A stretch of 64,000 nt of DNA from Tubulanus polymorphus (lineage: Eukaryota > Nemertea > Palaeonemertea > Tubulaniformes > Tubulanidae), in assembly GCF_964204645.1 (NCBI RefSeq), contig NC_134025.1, positions 4,717,001 through 4,781,000 on the forward strand. The letters are read 5' to 3'. The position numbers and the translations under genes are program-made. The notes below the pieces were generated by a model. The model saw nothing but the letters and a program-made list of their open reading frames with translations, searched no databases and was not told the origin of the DNA. Positions 1 to 12,284 of this stretch are shown here, piece by piece. Numbering within the stretch: the first letter of the stretch is position 1; each line of letters begins with the position of its first letter.

Positions 1-135
1 AGGGGTGACAACCACCATAAGAAACCATCATGGTAACAACTGACAGATTTAAAAATGTACCGGGGGATTATTTTGCCACCAAATCTATGAGACTCAGTCC
101 AGGACTGTTTTATCAATAATAAACATTTTATTTAC

Positions 136-1493
136 CGATTAGGATTTCTTCGCGCCGATGGGTGCTTTAGCATCGTATATCTGGATATCGACGACTTGTA
201 ACGAATCACTCGAATCGATTTGATGAGCATCCTAAAGAAGCATAGAAAGGGAGAAACGAACGATCAATTAACGCGAAAAACAACATTGTTCTTATATCAC
301 TGTTAAACCGTTAGAGTATTCCAATATTAGAATAGATTTATAACTTATTAGCGTGAAACCTGGTATGCATTTCGTCGTCCTCTCCGCCCCAGCCCCAGAA
401 AAGGTTACTAAATCCGTTAACCCGCTGGAAATCAATTCGTCTCATCACTAGGGCTCCACCGACCAGTTGAGAATACGGCAACCTACACGTAAATCAAAAG
501 GCATCTACATACTTTATAAACCCTTGTGAATTTGTGACAAAATTAATGAATACCCGTAAATAAATATTCACGTATAATTGAATGTGTCGATGGCTACGGT
601 TAAGTGACGGGCACGTCGGATCGGTGGACACAGATATAAGTTTCGTAGATCCTCCGGCAATAGATCAACGTCGTGAAATATGAAACAATCGTAAACTGCT
701 TGTTTCTGGGCTTCGATGAAACCACTATTTAGTAACGCGGCTCTGTTGAACGGGAATTCGTCAACCTTAATTAAAGGAAAAGATAAAATAACTTACAATA
801 GTTCGGTACTGAATCACAGTAAATCTAGATGTCTATAAATGTTTGTTTACGTACCTGTTCTATCACAAAAATCGTGTAATCTATGCTTTGTAATTGAAGA
901 AAACTGTGCATATGACGTAAAAATATTCGCAGATGATCCTCTCGATGTCTATAGGGCACAATCAACGCTACTTTGTCTTTCGATCGGCAATTAGAGGGTT
1001 TCCACTGACCGCCCCACATAACGTCCCTGAATTTGAAACCTGAGTCGTCATTTGGCACTGTAGTGTTTATACCAACTTTGATTTGCATGTTTCGCGCCAT
1101 GGTATGGATGCAGTTGATTACATGTTCGGAGCTTTTATTAGCTGAACTCATAGCGGTTTTCGTTTTCCTGGTTGTATTTTCTGCTCCCTTATTTTCTTGA
1201 AATGTTTTTAACGAATGCACAGGTAACGATGTCTCGTTTATTTCATTCATAAGCCTCTTTCCATTTACAATATGTTTGGAAAGTGTAATATTACTCCTAT
1301 TTCCTTGCGAATTACGAAGCTTGAAATGCAATCGTCGGTTGTTTAATGTCCTACGTTTTGAGATGTCAGTGTTCATAAATCGAAAAATCTGTTGACTCAG
1401 CGACAGGCTATTGTACACCAATACCAGACAGCTTATCCAAATAGCGATAGATACATTTTTCCATTTATAACGTATCATTTCCAAGTACCGCAT
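136..1493 (-). CDS. beta-1,4-galactosyltransferase family (GT7) enzyme, 5' part only
   Basis: Golgi type II glycosyltransferase that adds Gal or GalNAc in beta-1,4 linkage to glycans. Coding exons on the minus strand: 1493-855, 765-572, 482-360 and 231-136, all with GT-AG borders and agreeing phases. The gene continues past the left edge, so the C-terminus is missing. Exon 1 gives a short cytoplasmic tail, a membrane anchor at about residues 14-33, a variable stem, then the start of the catalytic domain (VALIVPYRHREDHL). Exon 2 carries the FNRAALLNSGF motif and the metal-binding DVD in FIFHDVDLLPED. Exon 3 carries the acceptor-site signature FWGWGGEDDE. Exon 4 gives RYTMLKH followed by RNPN. 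These are hallmarks of the B4GALT1-6/invertebrate beta4GalNAcT group; the B4GALT7 linkage enzyme is less likely. Galactosyl versus GalNAc donor use cannot be decided here, because the discriminating positions would need an alignment. Confidence 0.9.
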
Positions 1494-2603
1494 AAGACCG
1501 TAATCAGCTAAATGGAATTATCGGCAGCATTACCGTTTGGAGTAGCATGATAGAAAATCCTTAAAAATCACAGCTTTTATAAAGCGTTGGCCAAATTTAC
1601 AGATGTTACGTATCCAGATGCCAAATAAATTATTATCGAACGAAAGATATTTTGACGTCACATTTCGTACAACGGCGAATGGCTCCATGGTCACAAACAT
1701 CTGCGCAAATCATTTATCATCTGGTTCTTTTTCTTCATCTCGACGAACATGATTTCTACTCACACCCTTCCACGCAGACGTGTCAAAATGCCTTTTATCC
1801 AAATATGTTCAATAGATCTAGAAGAACTTATACTATATACGCGTTTGAACGAAAAAAAATCACGTTTCTTGTCTATGATTTATAGTAACATATGTACACA
1901 TATGGAAATAATGACATTTCTTCAATTCGTCATTGCTGTCCGTTCATAAATCTGTTACTCTGGTGAGAAATATACACTTAAAACATACATTTACTATTTC
2001 TGCAAGTAGAGCTTCTAAGGCATATATAACCGACACATGAATTTGATATGATAAACAAATGAAGAAGCATTTTTATTTTCCAAAAGGTATCGAGTATTGA
2101 TAGAGTACTTCGTGACCGCAGGTTTATATGTTTTTATTCTAGGATATTTTGTTATCAATTCACTGACCAATTAATAATCAAAATTAATCGTAAGAGCATT
2201 AATAAGATTATGAGGACAGAAAGTAGAAGAAATGGTGAGATTCTACCATATGGTGGAGTAACCGTAATATCCATCTAACGCATACTTGACATTTCTTATC
2301 GCTGAAACTGATAAACCTTGTAAAATGTGCGATAAACCAGCAACGGTAACCGTGAAATTAACATTATTAACCTGTCAAACGCGTTCTATCAAGCGTTTTG
2401 ATACGTAATGACACACGCCTGTTCAGCTGTATGATTTTAAATCGACTATAAGACCGATTTTAACAACAAAAAAAAAAACCACAACAACATGGAAGTGACC
2501 GTTATTCTCCAGACATTGAGAGACCCGTGTATTTGGTAAAACGTGTATTCGCATTCTACTAAAAAATTCATCGAAGACCGTCTCTACAAAACGACAGCAA
2601 AAC
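1494..2603. other. intergenic between divergent B4GALT and GPCR
   Basis: No gene recognised. The two flanking genes are transcribed away from each other, so this 1.1-kb stretch should contain both promoters. Short open frames at 1652-1949 look like chance: they are AT-rich and show no domain or splice context. No clear TATA box was assigned. Confidence 0.5.
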
Positions 2604-4145
2604 ATGCACGAATCTGTAGAAAAACCAGAAACGATGACATCTAATGGCACTTATGTCATGTCAGAAGTTGTTAATGAAATGGAAAGGATTGTTGGACGTA
2701 TCAATGAAAAACAACGACAGTTATTCTTACCGAGTATGGTCTATTTGCTGATAGTGATGGTATTAGGAACTGTGGGTAACTTACTAGTTTTGTACGTATT
2801 TATCGTAAAACGAAAATCAAAATCGATTCCGTCTTATTTCATAAAATGTCTGTCAACCGTCGACCTGACTGTCTGCGCGGTGATGGTGCCTATACAGATT
2901 TATTTATGTATGGATTATTATTCTATGAGAGTAGAAATAAAGACAGTATGCAGCGTTACAAGATGGTTGATGTACGGTTCTGTTTCGGCTTCGTGTTTAG
3001 TTTTGACGTACGTGGCCTACGACAGATACATAGCTATTTGCCGCCCGCTCCAGTGGTACACGAAAAACAAATGGCGAACAAAAGTGCTGGCATCTTTGGC
3101 CGTTTTCGTCGGTTTCGCATCGCAGTTGTCGCAGTTTGCAGTACCCGAGATGAACAACATAAGTTTCAATAAAGTGACCTCGGTAGATGCCTATAAAATG
3201 AAACTAAATTTCAGCGAACACGTAACGAACAAAACTGAAATATTCGTGTGTGAACATTTGTACGAATACGAGAACTATGGTTATATGACGTTTATTCTGG
3301 TTGCTTTGGTTATTTTCCTCCTAGTTTCTTTATTCATGACAATATCGTACTGTCTAATATGGCGCCAGGTGCGACATCGGCGGCTTGCTTGGAAGGAAAA
3401 ACAATTGAGCGTATCGGGCACATCATTATCTACTCGAAAAACATCAACTACATCTTTTGATTCTTGCGATTTGCGCAGGTCGAGTCTCACTAGTCGACAA
3501 GGTGTCTACAATATCAATGAGTCTCCTCAACAGAGACGTTCGGGTCTCTTCACCGTCCAGTTAAAACATCAGGAAGTTATATGTCACTTGATGAGACAAT
3601 CGCGGCAATCATTTGACGACAGTGACATCCCTGCACAACCTAAAAACCACGATACTCGTAGAGTTAGTATCTCAGATAATATAGATGTTTTAAACCAGAC
3701 GTGTGAAATTGAACTCAATGAACAAGAAGGAATTCGACAAACAACATCGTCGCCTGATATTCCACTCGATCGCAAACGTTCTTCGATTGAATCGCTGAAG
3801 ATTTCTGACCTTCGAGATTCTTCGACTCGGCGAAATTCAGAATCGGCTCGGAAATCGTCGATCGTATCTTTTCAACAAAATATCAAAATGGTTCGCATAT
3901 TTATGTGCGTAACTATCATACTGGTGTTGACCTGGACTCCGTTCTGGATTTTGAAACTGTGCTCGATCATCATCGACGATTTTATCGTGTACCAAACTGA
4001 GACGATGTCTATGATGATGTACTTGCTAAATTACTTATTCTATATGAACAGCGCTATAAACCCAATCGTGTACATCATTTTACAGAAACAATTTCGGGAT
4101 GATTGCATCGATATCTTCTGTTGTGCTTTTAAATTGCGACGTTGA
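2604..4145 (+). CDS. class A (rhodopsin-like) G protein-coupled receptor, orphan, long third loop
   Basis: Intronless 513-residue seven-helix receptor, predicted at the plasma membrane. TM1 has the GN pair (TVGNLLVLYVF, about 53-66). TM2 has Asp87 in LSTVDLTVC. The conserved disulfide cysteines are Cys116 before TM3 and Cys216 in loop 2. The DRY motif is AYDRYIAICRP (DRY 140-142). TM6 has TWTPFW in place of CWxP. TM7 reads NSAINPIVY (NPIVY 486-490), followed by a helix-8 pair Cys506-Cys507 suitable for palmitoylation. N-glycosylation sequons occur at the N-terminus (NGT) and in loop 2 (NIS, NFS, NKT). The third cytoplasmic loop, about 254-426, is unusually long and rich in basic-Ser clusters. 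The overall style is that of a peptide or amine receptor, but I cannot name a ligand. The first Met is chosen; Met11 is an alternative start. Confidence 0.92.
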   Translation: MHESVEKPETMTSNGTYVMSEVVNEMERIVGRINEKQRQLFLPSMVYLLIVMVLGTVGNLLVLYVFIVKRKSKSIPSYFIKCLSTVDLTVCAVMVPIQIYLCMDYYSMRVEIKTVCSVTRWLMYGSVSASCLVLTYVAYDRYIAICRPLQWYTKNKWRTKVLASLAVFVGFASQLSQFAVPEMNNISFNKVTSVDAYKMKLNFSEHVTNKTEIFVCEHLYEYENYGYMTFILVALVIFLLVSLFMTISYCLIWRQVRHRRLAWKEKQLSVSGTSLSTRKTSTTSFDSCDLRRSSLTSRQGVYNINESPQQRRSGLFTVQLKHQEVICHLMRQSRQSFDDSDIPAQPKNHDTRRVSISDNIDVLNQTCEIELNEQEGIRQTTSSPDIPLDRKRSSIESLKISDLRDSSTRRNSESARKSSIVSFQQNIKMVRIFMCVTIILVLTWTPFWILKLCSIIIDDFIVYQTETMSMMMYLLNYLFYMNSAINPIVYIILQKQFRDDCIDIFCCAFKLRR

Positions 4146-5120
4146 ATCTGATACTCGGTTTAACTTGAAACTATGTAAACGTGAACTTATCGGTGTTTAC
4201 TCGGTTTTATCTAAAAAAAAGAAACATCGAATAAAGAACAATGTCAACAGATCACCCACCACGCATTCCATACAAATGGTCATATTTCAAGAAACTTGTT
4301 CTACACACGGAATACTTTCCTTATCCAGATTGTGTTCGAAAACATTCTGTGTATACACGTCGCTGTATTAACAAATTTGAGATTTTTGCTCGGCTAGGCC
4401 AGGGACACTGCGACAGGTGCTAGAAAGCGTAAAAGGGGAAATTAAGCTGATATACATCATTCTGTCCAATGATTGAATCTATTTTGATTTCGTATAATAG
4501 CGTATTGTGTATTTACGTTTCGCTTGGTGTAAGTAACAGTTTAATTATAAGTCCTAGCCGCATACTAGTCACGACCGCTCCATAACACATTGTCTCAATG
4601 AAGACTATAGCATTGATTGACATGGGTCATTATTTGCGAATGGTCGCTATAGCTGTCGTTCCACGCCAGTTCAGTTATAGTATTTGAAAACATACATTTA
4701 CATATTTACCTTCCACCTGCACGTTTGTTTTTGGCAGTGATATCCTAATCGTTAGTTACTAAGGGAGACTTTGAAACAGTTCTAGAACAGATCACCTGTA
4801 ACCGTCGGGGACGAAAGGTAGGAACATATTTCTAAGCACGAAAATATACAGTAGATACCGATTTTTGAACGATGCAATATCTAGTTTAGGCTATTATTTC
4901 AAAAGTTGAAATAAAACGTATTTATGGATAATTCTTATTTAAAAAAAAAACATGATTTAACCGCTGCGTTCTAACAAACAGCCGTGTGAAGATAACATCT
5001 TTTCAATAATGTAACCGATAAGTCACGCAGATAGGCGGTGTGAAATAGGTACGCATATATCTGTATCAGTGTGTAGGACTTTTGATTGATGTTTTCAATA
5101 TTTGCTTTTTAGGAAAAATC
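4146..5120. other. intergenic, 3' side of GPCR and 5' side of Tctex1 gene
   Basis: No gene seen. A pyrimidine tract and AG at 5104-5112 just ahead of the next start codon suggest that the Tctex1 gene has a further non-coding exon upstream in this stretch. Confidence 0.4.
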
Positions 5121-5841
5121 ATGGCAGCACCTCAGGTAATATTGCTGAATTAATAATCTGGATCAGTTTTGAGATGAAAACAAATATAGAACACTATTCC
5201 ATTACCAATAAACTACATCTGGGCCAACTTTTTGTTGTTGCCATCTACACATACATAATTTACCATTTCTACTTCAGATTAAGGATGAACCGGGTAGACT
5301 ACTAGCGCCACCTACGGGTAATACCCGCCGAGCATCGATAGCATCAACGGGTTCGCAGGGATCGCAACAGAGGCTTCTTTCAGTGCGTCGAAAATCAACA
5401 CTGCGCAGCGTTGCGCATTCGTTAGCATTCATGCGCAGAATGACCAAACCGACCATCGAAGTAGAACAAAAATCGAAAGTGAAATACGAAAATACGTACA
5501 AAACCGTTCCCGACCCTGGTACAACTTTCAGCAAACCTAAGGTGGAAGAAATCGTAAATCACGTTTTTAGCACGTATCTCGATGACTTAAAGTACAATGC
5601 CAAAGAATGTAGCGGCCTAGCAATGGATTTATCTCAAATTATACAAAATCGGATTAAAGACCTCAAATTCAAACGTTACAAAGTGGTTGTGAACGTTGTT
5701 CTCGGGGAGAAACGAGACCAAGGTATAGAGGCTGCTAGTCGATGTATATGGGAGTCAAGTACGGACAGTTTTGCGTGCGTTCATTATGGAAACGCGACGT
5801 TGTTTGCTGTCGCTACAATTCACGGAATTTACTACGAATGA
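5121..5841 (+). CDS. Tctex1 domain-containing (DYNLT-like) dynein light chain family protein
   Basis: Predicted 192-residue protein of the Tctex1/DYNLT fold, a homodimerising light chain that tethers cargo or regulators to cytoplasmic or ciliary dynein. Two coding exons: 5121-5135 encodes only MAAPQ, then donor GTAATA; after acceptor TTCTACTTCAG the second exon 5278-5841 runs to TGA. The join is phase 0. Residues about 1-75 are a basic, Ser/Arg/Thr-rich tail typical of the longer TCTEX1D proteins. The Tctex1 domain occupies about 80-192 and shows the family pattern NRIKDLKFKRYKVVV, SRCIWES, then TLFAVATIHGIYYE at the C-terminus. Length and tail resemble TCTEX1D1/DYNLT5 (about 180 residues) rather than the roughly 113-residue DYNLT1 or DYNLT3. 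AATAAA at about 6289 is a candidate polyadenylation signal. The tiny first exon is the least certain part. Confidence 0.88.
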
Positions 5842-6378
5842 TCTCCAACAAAAGAAACGACAGTAAGACAATGTAGTATAATACTGGGCATTGCAGTTTG
5901 ACAGTTATGACATGAAAGTCCAACGATTTGCGTAGGATTAATGCTAAGCCGAATGGTATTAGATTAATATTAGATTGTATTTAGAATGGGTAGCTCTAAA
6001 GAAACATATCAATGAAGGAAGGAGGTACAATCGCGTGCGGAACAGAAGAAGCAGTAGTGAGACATTGTCGAAATATACCTCCAAGCAATATTTGCCGCTT
6101 GCGTCGATAACTATTATGAATTATAAAAATTACGTCGCGAATACAAACGCCATTTTCTAAGCAAAAAGAAAATATGAAGATTGAGTATCCGATATTTGTA
6201 TATAATATTTGATATATTCAATATATATCTGTACATACTCTATGTATGTCTTATCACCATATCTTGTGGTATTACACTGATACATGAAATAAATCAAATT
6301 GAAATACAAATGTTTGTCAATAATTTCTTAGCCGATAGCAACGGTGGTGATATCGGTTTCTTTCGTGGAAACGGTCGA

Positions 6379-6386
6379 TATAAAAG
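6379..6386 (+). promoter_or_regulatory. candidate TATA box (upstream) of the ELOVL gene
   Basis: TATAAAAG in the context CGATATAAAAGAACGG, about 170 bp upstream of a second TATA-like element. It could be an alternative core promoter for the elongase gene. Seen in sequence only; no start site can be proved. Confidence 0.3.
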
Positions 6387-6550
6387 AACGGTCTAAAAGC
6401 GGGATTCTTTTCAACCGCAAGAGATTAGGATTCGAACTGACTAGAAGAGACTAGTAGATTTCCCTTCGACCAGAGCGATTTTACCTGACCGCGCGCCATC
6501 AATCGATGTTATCAGTAACGAAAGGTCAGCTGCACTTTTATACACCACGA

Positions 6551-6558
6551 TATAAATA
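6551..6558 (+). promoter_or_regulatory. candidate TATA box of the ELOVL gene
   Basis: TATAAATA followed by a GC-richer leader. About 165 bp further on is a strong donor-like site (TC|GTAAGT, GT at 6723). A matching acceptor (CTTTTTTCTAG, AG at 7716-7717) lies 89 bp before the elongase ATG. The arrangement predicts a non-coding first exon of about 6580-6722 and an intron 6723-7717. Confidence 0.45.
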
Positions 6559-6579
6559 GTTCGCGCTACGAGCTAAGGA

Positions 6580-6722
6580 CAGAAGAACTCGTTTCTGCTC
6601 TCAAACATCGTACGATATTTGCCCGCGATCTAATACAAGCACGACACGCCAGCCAAAGTCCACGCCTCTCGATAATATAACGCGACCTGATAACATTGAA
6701 CGCGGCCATTTCATCTCGAGTC
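6580..6722 (+). other. predicted 5'UTR exon of the ELOVL gene
   Basis: Inferred from the TATA element at 6551 (start roughly 30 bp later) and the consensus donor GTAAGTGG beginning at 6723. The remaining 5'UTR would be 7718-7806 after the acceptor. The exact transcription start is unknown. Confidence 0.35.
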
Positions 6723-7806
6723 GTAAGTGGGATAGCATCCACCTGGCGCTGGGTTGATATATACTACAAAAACATCGAAAATAACCATATCATTAAAGGT
6801 AAGCTCGCTAAATACATTATTTCTATCAGGCGATAGTGCTTATAATAAAATATGGCAGGTATGACGTATTGGACTGGCATGGATTATTGGGAAAAAATAC
6901 ATGTTTTTAGGAATGGTTGTCCTAATCTCCGATAGATATTACTTGGGATGATACATGTCCCTTTATCTAGATGCTCACACGCTATTAAGAATAGCTGGTA
7001 GTTTATACGTCCATGGAATGGTAAGGATGAACGTTGTATCGATTCATTGGGATGCGGCTACATTCTCATTCCCTCCTCACTGTATATAATACAGCGTGTA
7101 TAGGGCCTGCTCAAACGGTGACTCAGTCGATTCCTTCAAACGACAATTTAATGGAAGTCGATCCCGTACAATGCATTATCCAGCATTAGTTGAATTTAAC
7201 CATTTAAAACCATCTGTGTCGATACAATGCGGATAAATACACATGCAATTCGCATACATTGCATGTGCATATACATCTTAATTCGATGTGATATCTACAA
7301 ATTGAATTTTTGTTTGGAAATGGTTTTACTATGGCGAATCGAATCGAATTCGTTTGAACACGACCGAACGCCTGTTCGAGATAAAGCCGGTCGTCAGCCG
7401 ATTGTGACCCGTTTTTTAGATATTCATGACGCGCAGACATGTTTGTTATTAGTTAGCACTTGGCGACGCAAACAGTCCTCTAAAAAACTGCGTTAAGCGG
7501 AATTCATTAGAGTCATTAGATCACACAATATTGTTCAACTAATGAGAAATTGACAGTATCCAAAAGGTACCTTTAACGTTTGTTGGAGTTTCTGTAGGAT
7601 GCTTGGTAGATTGTTGGTTACCATTAGTTTCCATTCGCATAAGCCGCCGTTTTCCCACCATTAGTGCAATACTCTATGTAATGTCAGGCTGATTGGGTTG
7701 TTTTGTCTTTTTTCTAGGGACTTCACATCGATTTATCTGTCAAGTGTTCCGTACCCAAAGCCTGCCCACTTGGTGAAGATCGACGACTCAAGATATAAAA
7801 ATTCCG

Positions 7807-8625
7807 ATGGAAAATCATCCAAAAACATCCGTGAACTACTCGGTAGTATTCGATTTCGAGAAGAAAATTGACAGCGATTCTTTTGCACAATGGATGACGG
7901 AGAATTGGACCCACAGTTTTGTATACTCTATAGTCTACCTGATAGTTATATTTAGCGGTAAAGTTTACATGCAGAAACGTCCCAGATACGAACTACGTAC
8001 GGCACTTGCTATATGGAGCGCCATTCTGGCCGTATTCAGCCTGATGGGCGCAATTCGTACCTGGCCTGAATTCTTGCATTCAATCCGCCACCATGGAATA
8101 GAATATTCTGTATGCGTGCCTAGTTATTACTATGACAAGGTATTCGGATTCTGGGCTATCTTATTCACGTTGTCGAAGGTGTACGAGTTAGGAGACACGA
8201 TGTTCATTATTCTACGCAAACAACAACTTATTTTCCTGCATTGGTACCACCATTTCGCCACCCTGATGTACGCCTGGTACAGTTACACCGAGTACCCAGC
8301 TCCAGCACGTTGGTTTATCGTCATGAATTACACCGTTCACGCGTTCATGTACACCTATTATGCCCTAAAAGCCATGAAATTCAACATTCCTCGCTGGGTG
8401 AATATCATCATCACGAGCATGCAGCTCACTCAAATGATCATCGCTTGCGCCATAAACATCTGGATCTACAATATCAAAAAGCGTGGAAAATTCTGCCATC
8501 AGTCCGACGGGAATATCAGAATCGCGCTTACGATGTATCTTAGCTATTTCATTTTGTTCGGACATTTCTTCTACACAACGTATATGGTTAAGAAACAATC
8601 TCGATCACCAAAGAAAATACAATAA
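7807..8625 (+). CDS. ELOVL6: very-long-chain fatty acid elongase, ELOVL6/ELOVL3 type
   Basis: Full-length 272-residue 3-ketoacyl-CoA synthase of the ELO family, an ER multi-pass enzyme that condenses malonyl-CoA with long-chain acyl-CoA. The whole coding sequence is one exon. Early FEKKIDSDSFAQWMTENW and SFVYSIVYL match the ELOVL6 N-terminus (FEKQF...WMQENW in the vertebrate protein). Next come RYELR, IWSAILAVFSLMGAIRTW and LSKVYELGDTMFIILRKQ, then the catalytic His box HWYHH at about residues 143-147 and MNYTVHAFMYTYYALKA. The C-terminus ends with hydrophobic MYLSYFILFGHFFYTTY and a Lys-rich tail that would serve ER retention. Length equals the family norm (about 265-275). The subgroup assignment favours ELOVL6 (C12-C16 substrates). 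A stop-proximal AATAAA-like element occurs at 8623-8629. Confidence 0.93.
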   Translation: MENHPKTSVNYSVVFDFEKKIDSDSFAQWMTENWTHSFVYSIVYLIVIFSGKVYMQKRPRYELRTALAIWSAILAVFSLMGAIRTWPEFLHSIRHHGIEYSVCVPSYYYDKVFGFWAILFTLSKVYELGDTMFIILRKQQLIFLHWYHHFATLMYAWYSYTEYPAPARWFIVMNYTVHAFMYTYYALKAMKFNIPRWVNIIITSMQLTQMIIACAINIWIYNIKKRGKFCHQSDGNIRIALTMYLSYFILFGHFFYTTYMVKKQSRSPKKIQ

Positions 8626-9947
8626 TAAATGTATGTAGGTATCAACTTTGATAGATAATTTGCGAATAGCACCCTGTTCCTGCTGCTTGTAGAATTTCTG
8701 GCATCTGTGTGACGGAACTTTTTGTGATGAAGTCATACGGTGAACTTTCTATCTAAACAATCGATAAAAGTGGTGCTGAAAATGCGGTGCAAGGAAGATA
8801 AATGACATTTCTCTTTCGTGATATAGAACGGCCACCAGCGAGTATAATCATGCGCTCTTCTGGTGGTTATACTGCAAAACCGGTTTTATATGTGCTTAAA
8901 ATGAGGACAAATAAGTGAATTGAATAGAATAACGAAAGTAACTAAGTAACTAAGTAAGAAAAACAACAATTTAAGTTCATGTTTTGAAAACATGGCGTTT
9001 ATTCAAGAATTCCTTAACGCTTGAAAAATAATAAAAAATATTGAACATAAAATATTGGTTTGAATATTTTGTTAGTGGTTTGCCGGATTTCGATCTTTGG
9101 ACGTGGACATCTTTCTTCTCTTTATCTGATAATTTATCATGATCAACTCTCAAACCGAGTTCAAGATTTCACGACTGGTCACTTGAGAGTTCAGTAGGCT
9201 ATAAACAATGGGCCTCGACCGGAGTTATCTCTTCTAAACTTTAAACTTCATTTTCAAGCTAATTCTTGAGATTCTCTTGACCCTTTTAAGCAGCAGGTCA
9301 TTCATCGTTTAGTCAAGAAAATTCACCTCTGCTGAACTTCGCAATACACATCAATTCAGTGGAATCATGATAAAATTCGAGACTTGTGGCGAATTAGATA
9401 ACGAACGTCATTCAGTACAAGTGTATATACACAAACATGTATAGAAACAGTCTGGACTTAAAAATCAATTTGGAAATGAACAGCTATTTCTTTTGATTTT
9501 GAGTAATCATCTCTTCAAGATTATTCAGTAGAGGGTCTAGTCGTGTTTGACCCTCTTAGATTATACCAACCGATCCAAGAAATTCTAAGATGAAATGACA
9601 TTTACCAGAAATAAAAAATTCATAGTTGATATTAGATTTATTTTTCAACGGCAATCACGAAAAAAGCGACTGTAAGACCTCGGCTTTCGGTATCGCACGT
9701 TCATTTTGTACGTTATTTTGTGACCTGATGAGTGAAACGAAACTATCAGAGCGAAACCTTTTTTTGCAATTAATCTGTAGTCCAACAAAGAACGAGGTCA
9801 ACTACGAGATCGTACTTGTCCGTTATCGAAATTGTCAATCTGTCAGCCCACGTCAATTCGTTCGAGTGCGTAGGCATTAGTCTATATACCAGTACACTAA
9901 TTGTTTATTTCTATATAATTTAGGAAAGCTTTCGGTCGGTCGGGAGA
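8626..9947. other. intergenic between ELOVL and cytidine deaminase
   Basis: No gene seen. It holds a short GTAACTAA-type repeat near 8936-8958 and the presumed promoter of the deaminase. The open frame 9626-9880 has no recognisable feature. Confidence 0.45.
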
Positions 9948-10891
<944 letters not shown>

Positions 10892-12254
10892 AAAAAGGCT
10901 GTTATATATTTTACATACGGGTATATAGATGGTGATCACAGATTAAGACATTTATATGAACTAAAAGTAATTTTCTTCCAAGCTTTTCAAATTCTTTAGT
11001 CTGGTAAATTCCAGAAGCGATAAAACTGATAAATCCTGCCCTTTATTTGGAAGGGCAATTTCGGTTAGCAAATTCTGTTCTTAACGTTGATATACAGATA
11101 TCATTTAAAAACATCGAAATATTTTTGCTTGCTTTTACGAAGATATCAATTTTTGAATGTATAACGATATACACTAATTCGCACCAGGTGTATATAACCT
11201 ATATATAGCCTATTTGATGTGCAATATGGATCTACATGTAAAACATTTGTAGCTTTTAAAGGTGATTCAACTATCGAATAATGATAATTTGACTGAATAA
11301 ATTACTTCTATGTACACAAATCTTATAATTATATGTATTTATTTCTGATTTGGATAATGCATTTTCCGTTGGGGATGGAGGCATTAATTCTGTTTTTTTC
11401 CATAGAAATATTGTGCCAGATTCTTGGAGAATCAGTTGGAATGATTACTCCACGGGCTGATGAGAATAGCAACGATTATCTTTCATCATTACATCGTAGG
11501 TTATGTGACAAAAGTATCGGGAAGGAGCCTAGGAAATAGCTTGCCGTTTTCTTGGAACATACAAAACCCTCAAAGATTCCAAAAAATGTCGGTGAAATCT
11601 AGCTTTCTGTAATTTAGAAGGTATTTGCGACGGAATATCCCTCGCGGCTGAATCAAGATGCCGCAATTTCCTGCGCTTTAACACATGTCTATACGATGTA
11701 TTCAAGCCGTTTTCTTGCCTAACCGACGTTTTCAAAATCTAAATGCACTCAGTTGGTGTGTAGAAGAATTTCCCTTCAGGTACTGGCATCTACGTTATTA
11801 TGAAGTGCATTCTATAATGAATTTCGTCTATAAAATGAACCTTGCCTCAACGGTCTGGTAAAAAGTAAATGTCGACATTAATCAAGAAACGTGATAAATA
11901 AGACCCTTTTCAAAAATAAAGCCTGGCACGCCACCCACCAACTTTTCTATCGACTAATGGACGTATGATATCCGCGCATAGCCTCTGCCTTGTCACCGAT
12001 ATATTTAGGACGGGTTTCCCCTATAGAAGCTAATATATCATAGCTGAACGTAACTCAAACTGCGATGGACGTAACACCAAATACCACAATAACACAAATA
12101 CACGAACAGTAGATAGATTACAACTCACAACATGAAATTATAGGTTGTTGAGTCAGTCGTTGATCAATCATGGACTCTATAAAACGAATTCATTTTAGAG
12201 CCCATGAATTGATTTAATGAACCACTGAAGAGACGGCCATGTCATTTTGGTGAG

Positions 12255-12284
12255 ACCAGGGAAGTGTGATCACACTTCCCTGGT
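12255..12284. repeat. 30-bp perfect palindrome
   Basis: The 30 bases equal their own reverse complement; the left half is ACCAGGGAAGTGTGA, the axis is TGATCA, and there is no spacer. It could be a small foldback scar or a dimeric protein-binding site. It lies more than 1 kb from any recognised gene. Confidence 0.9.
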
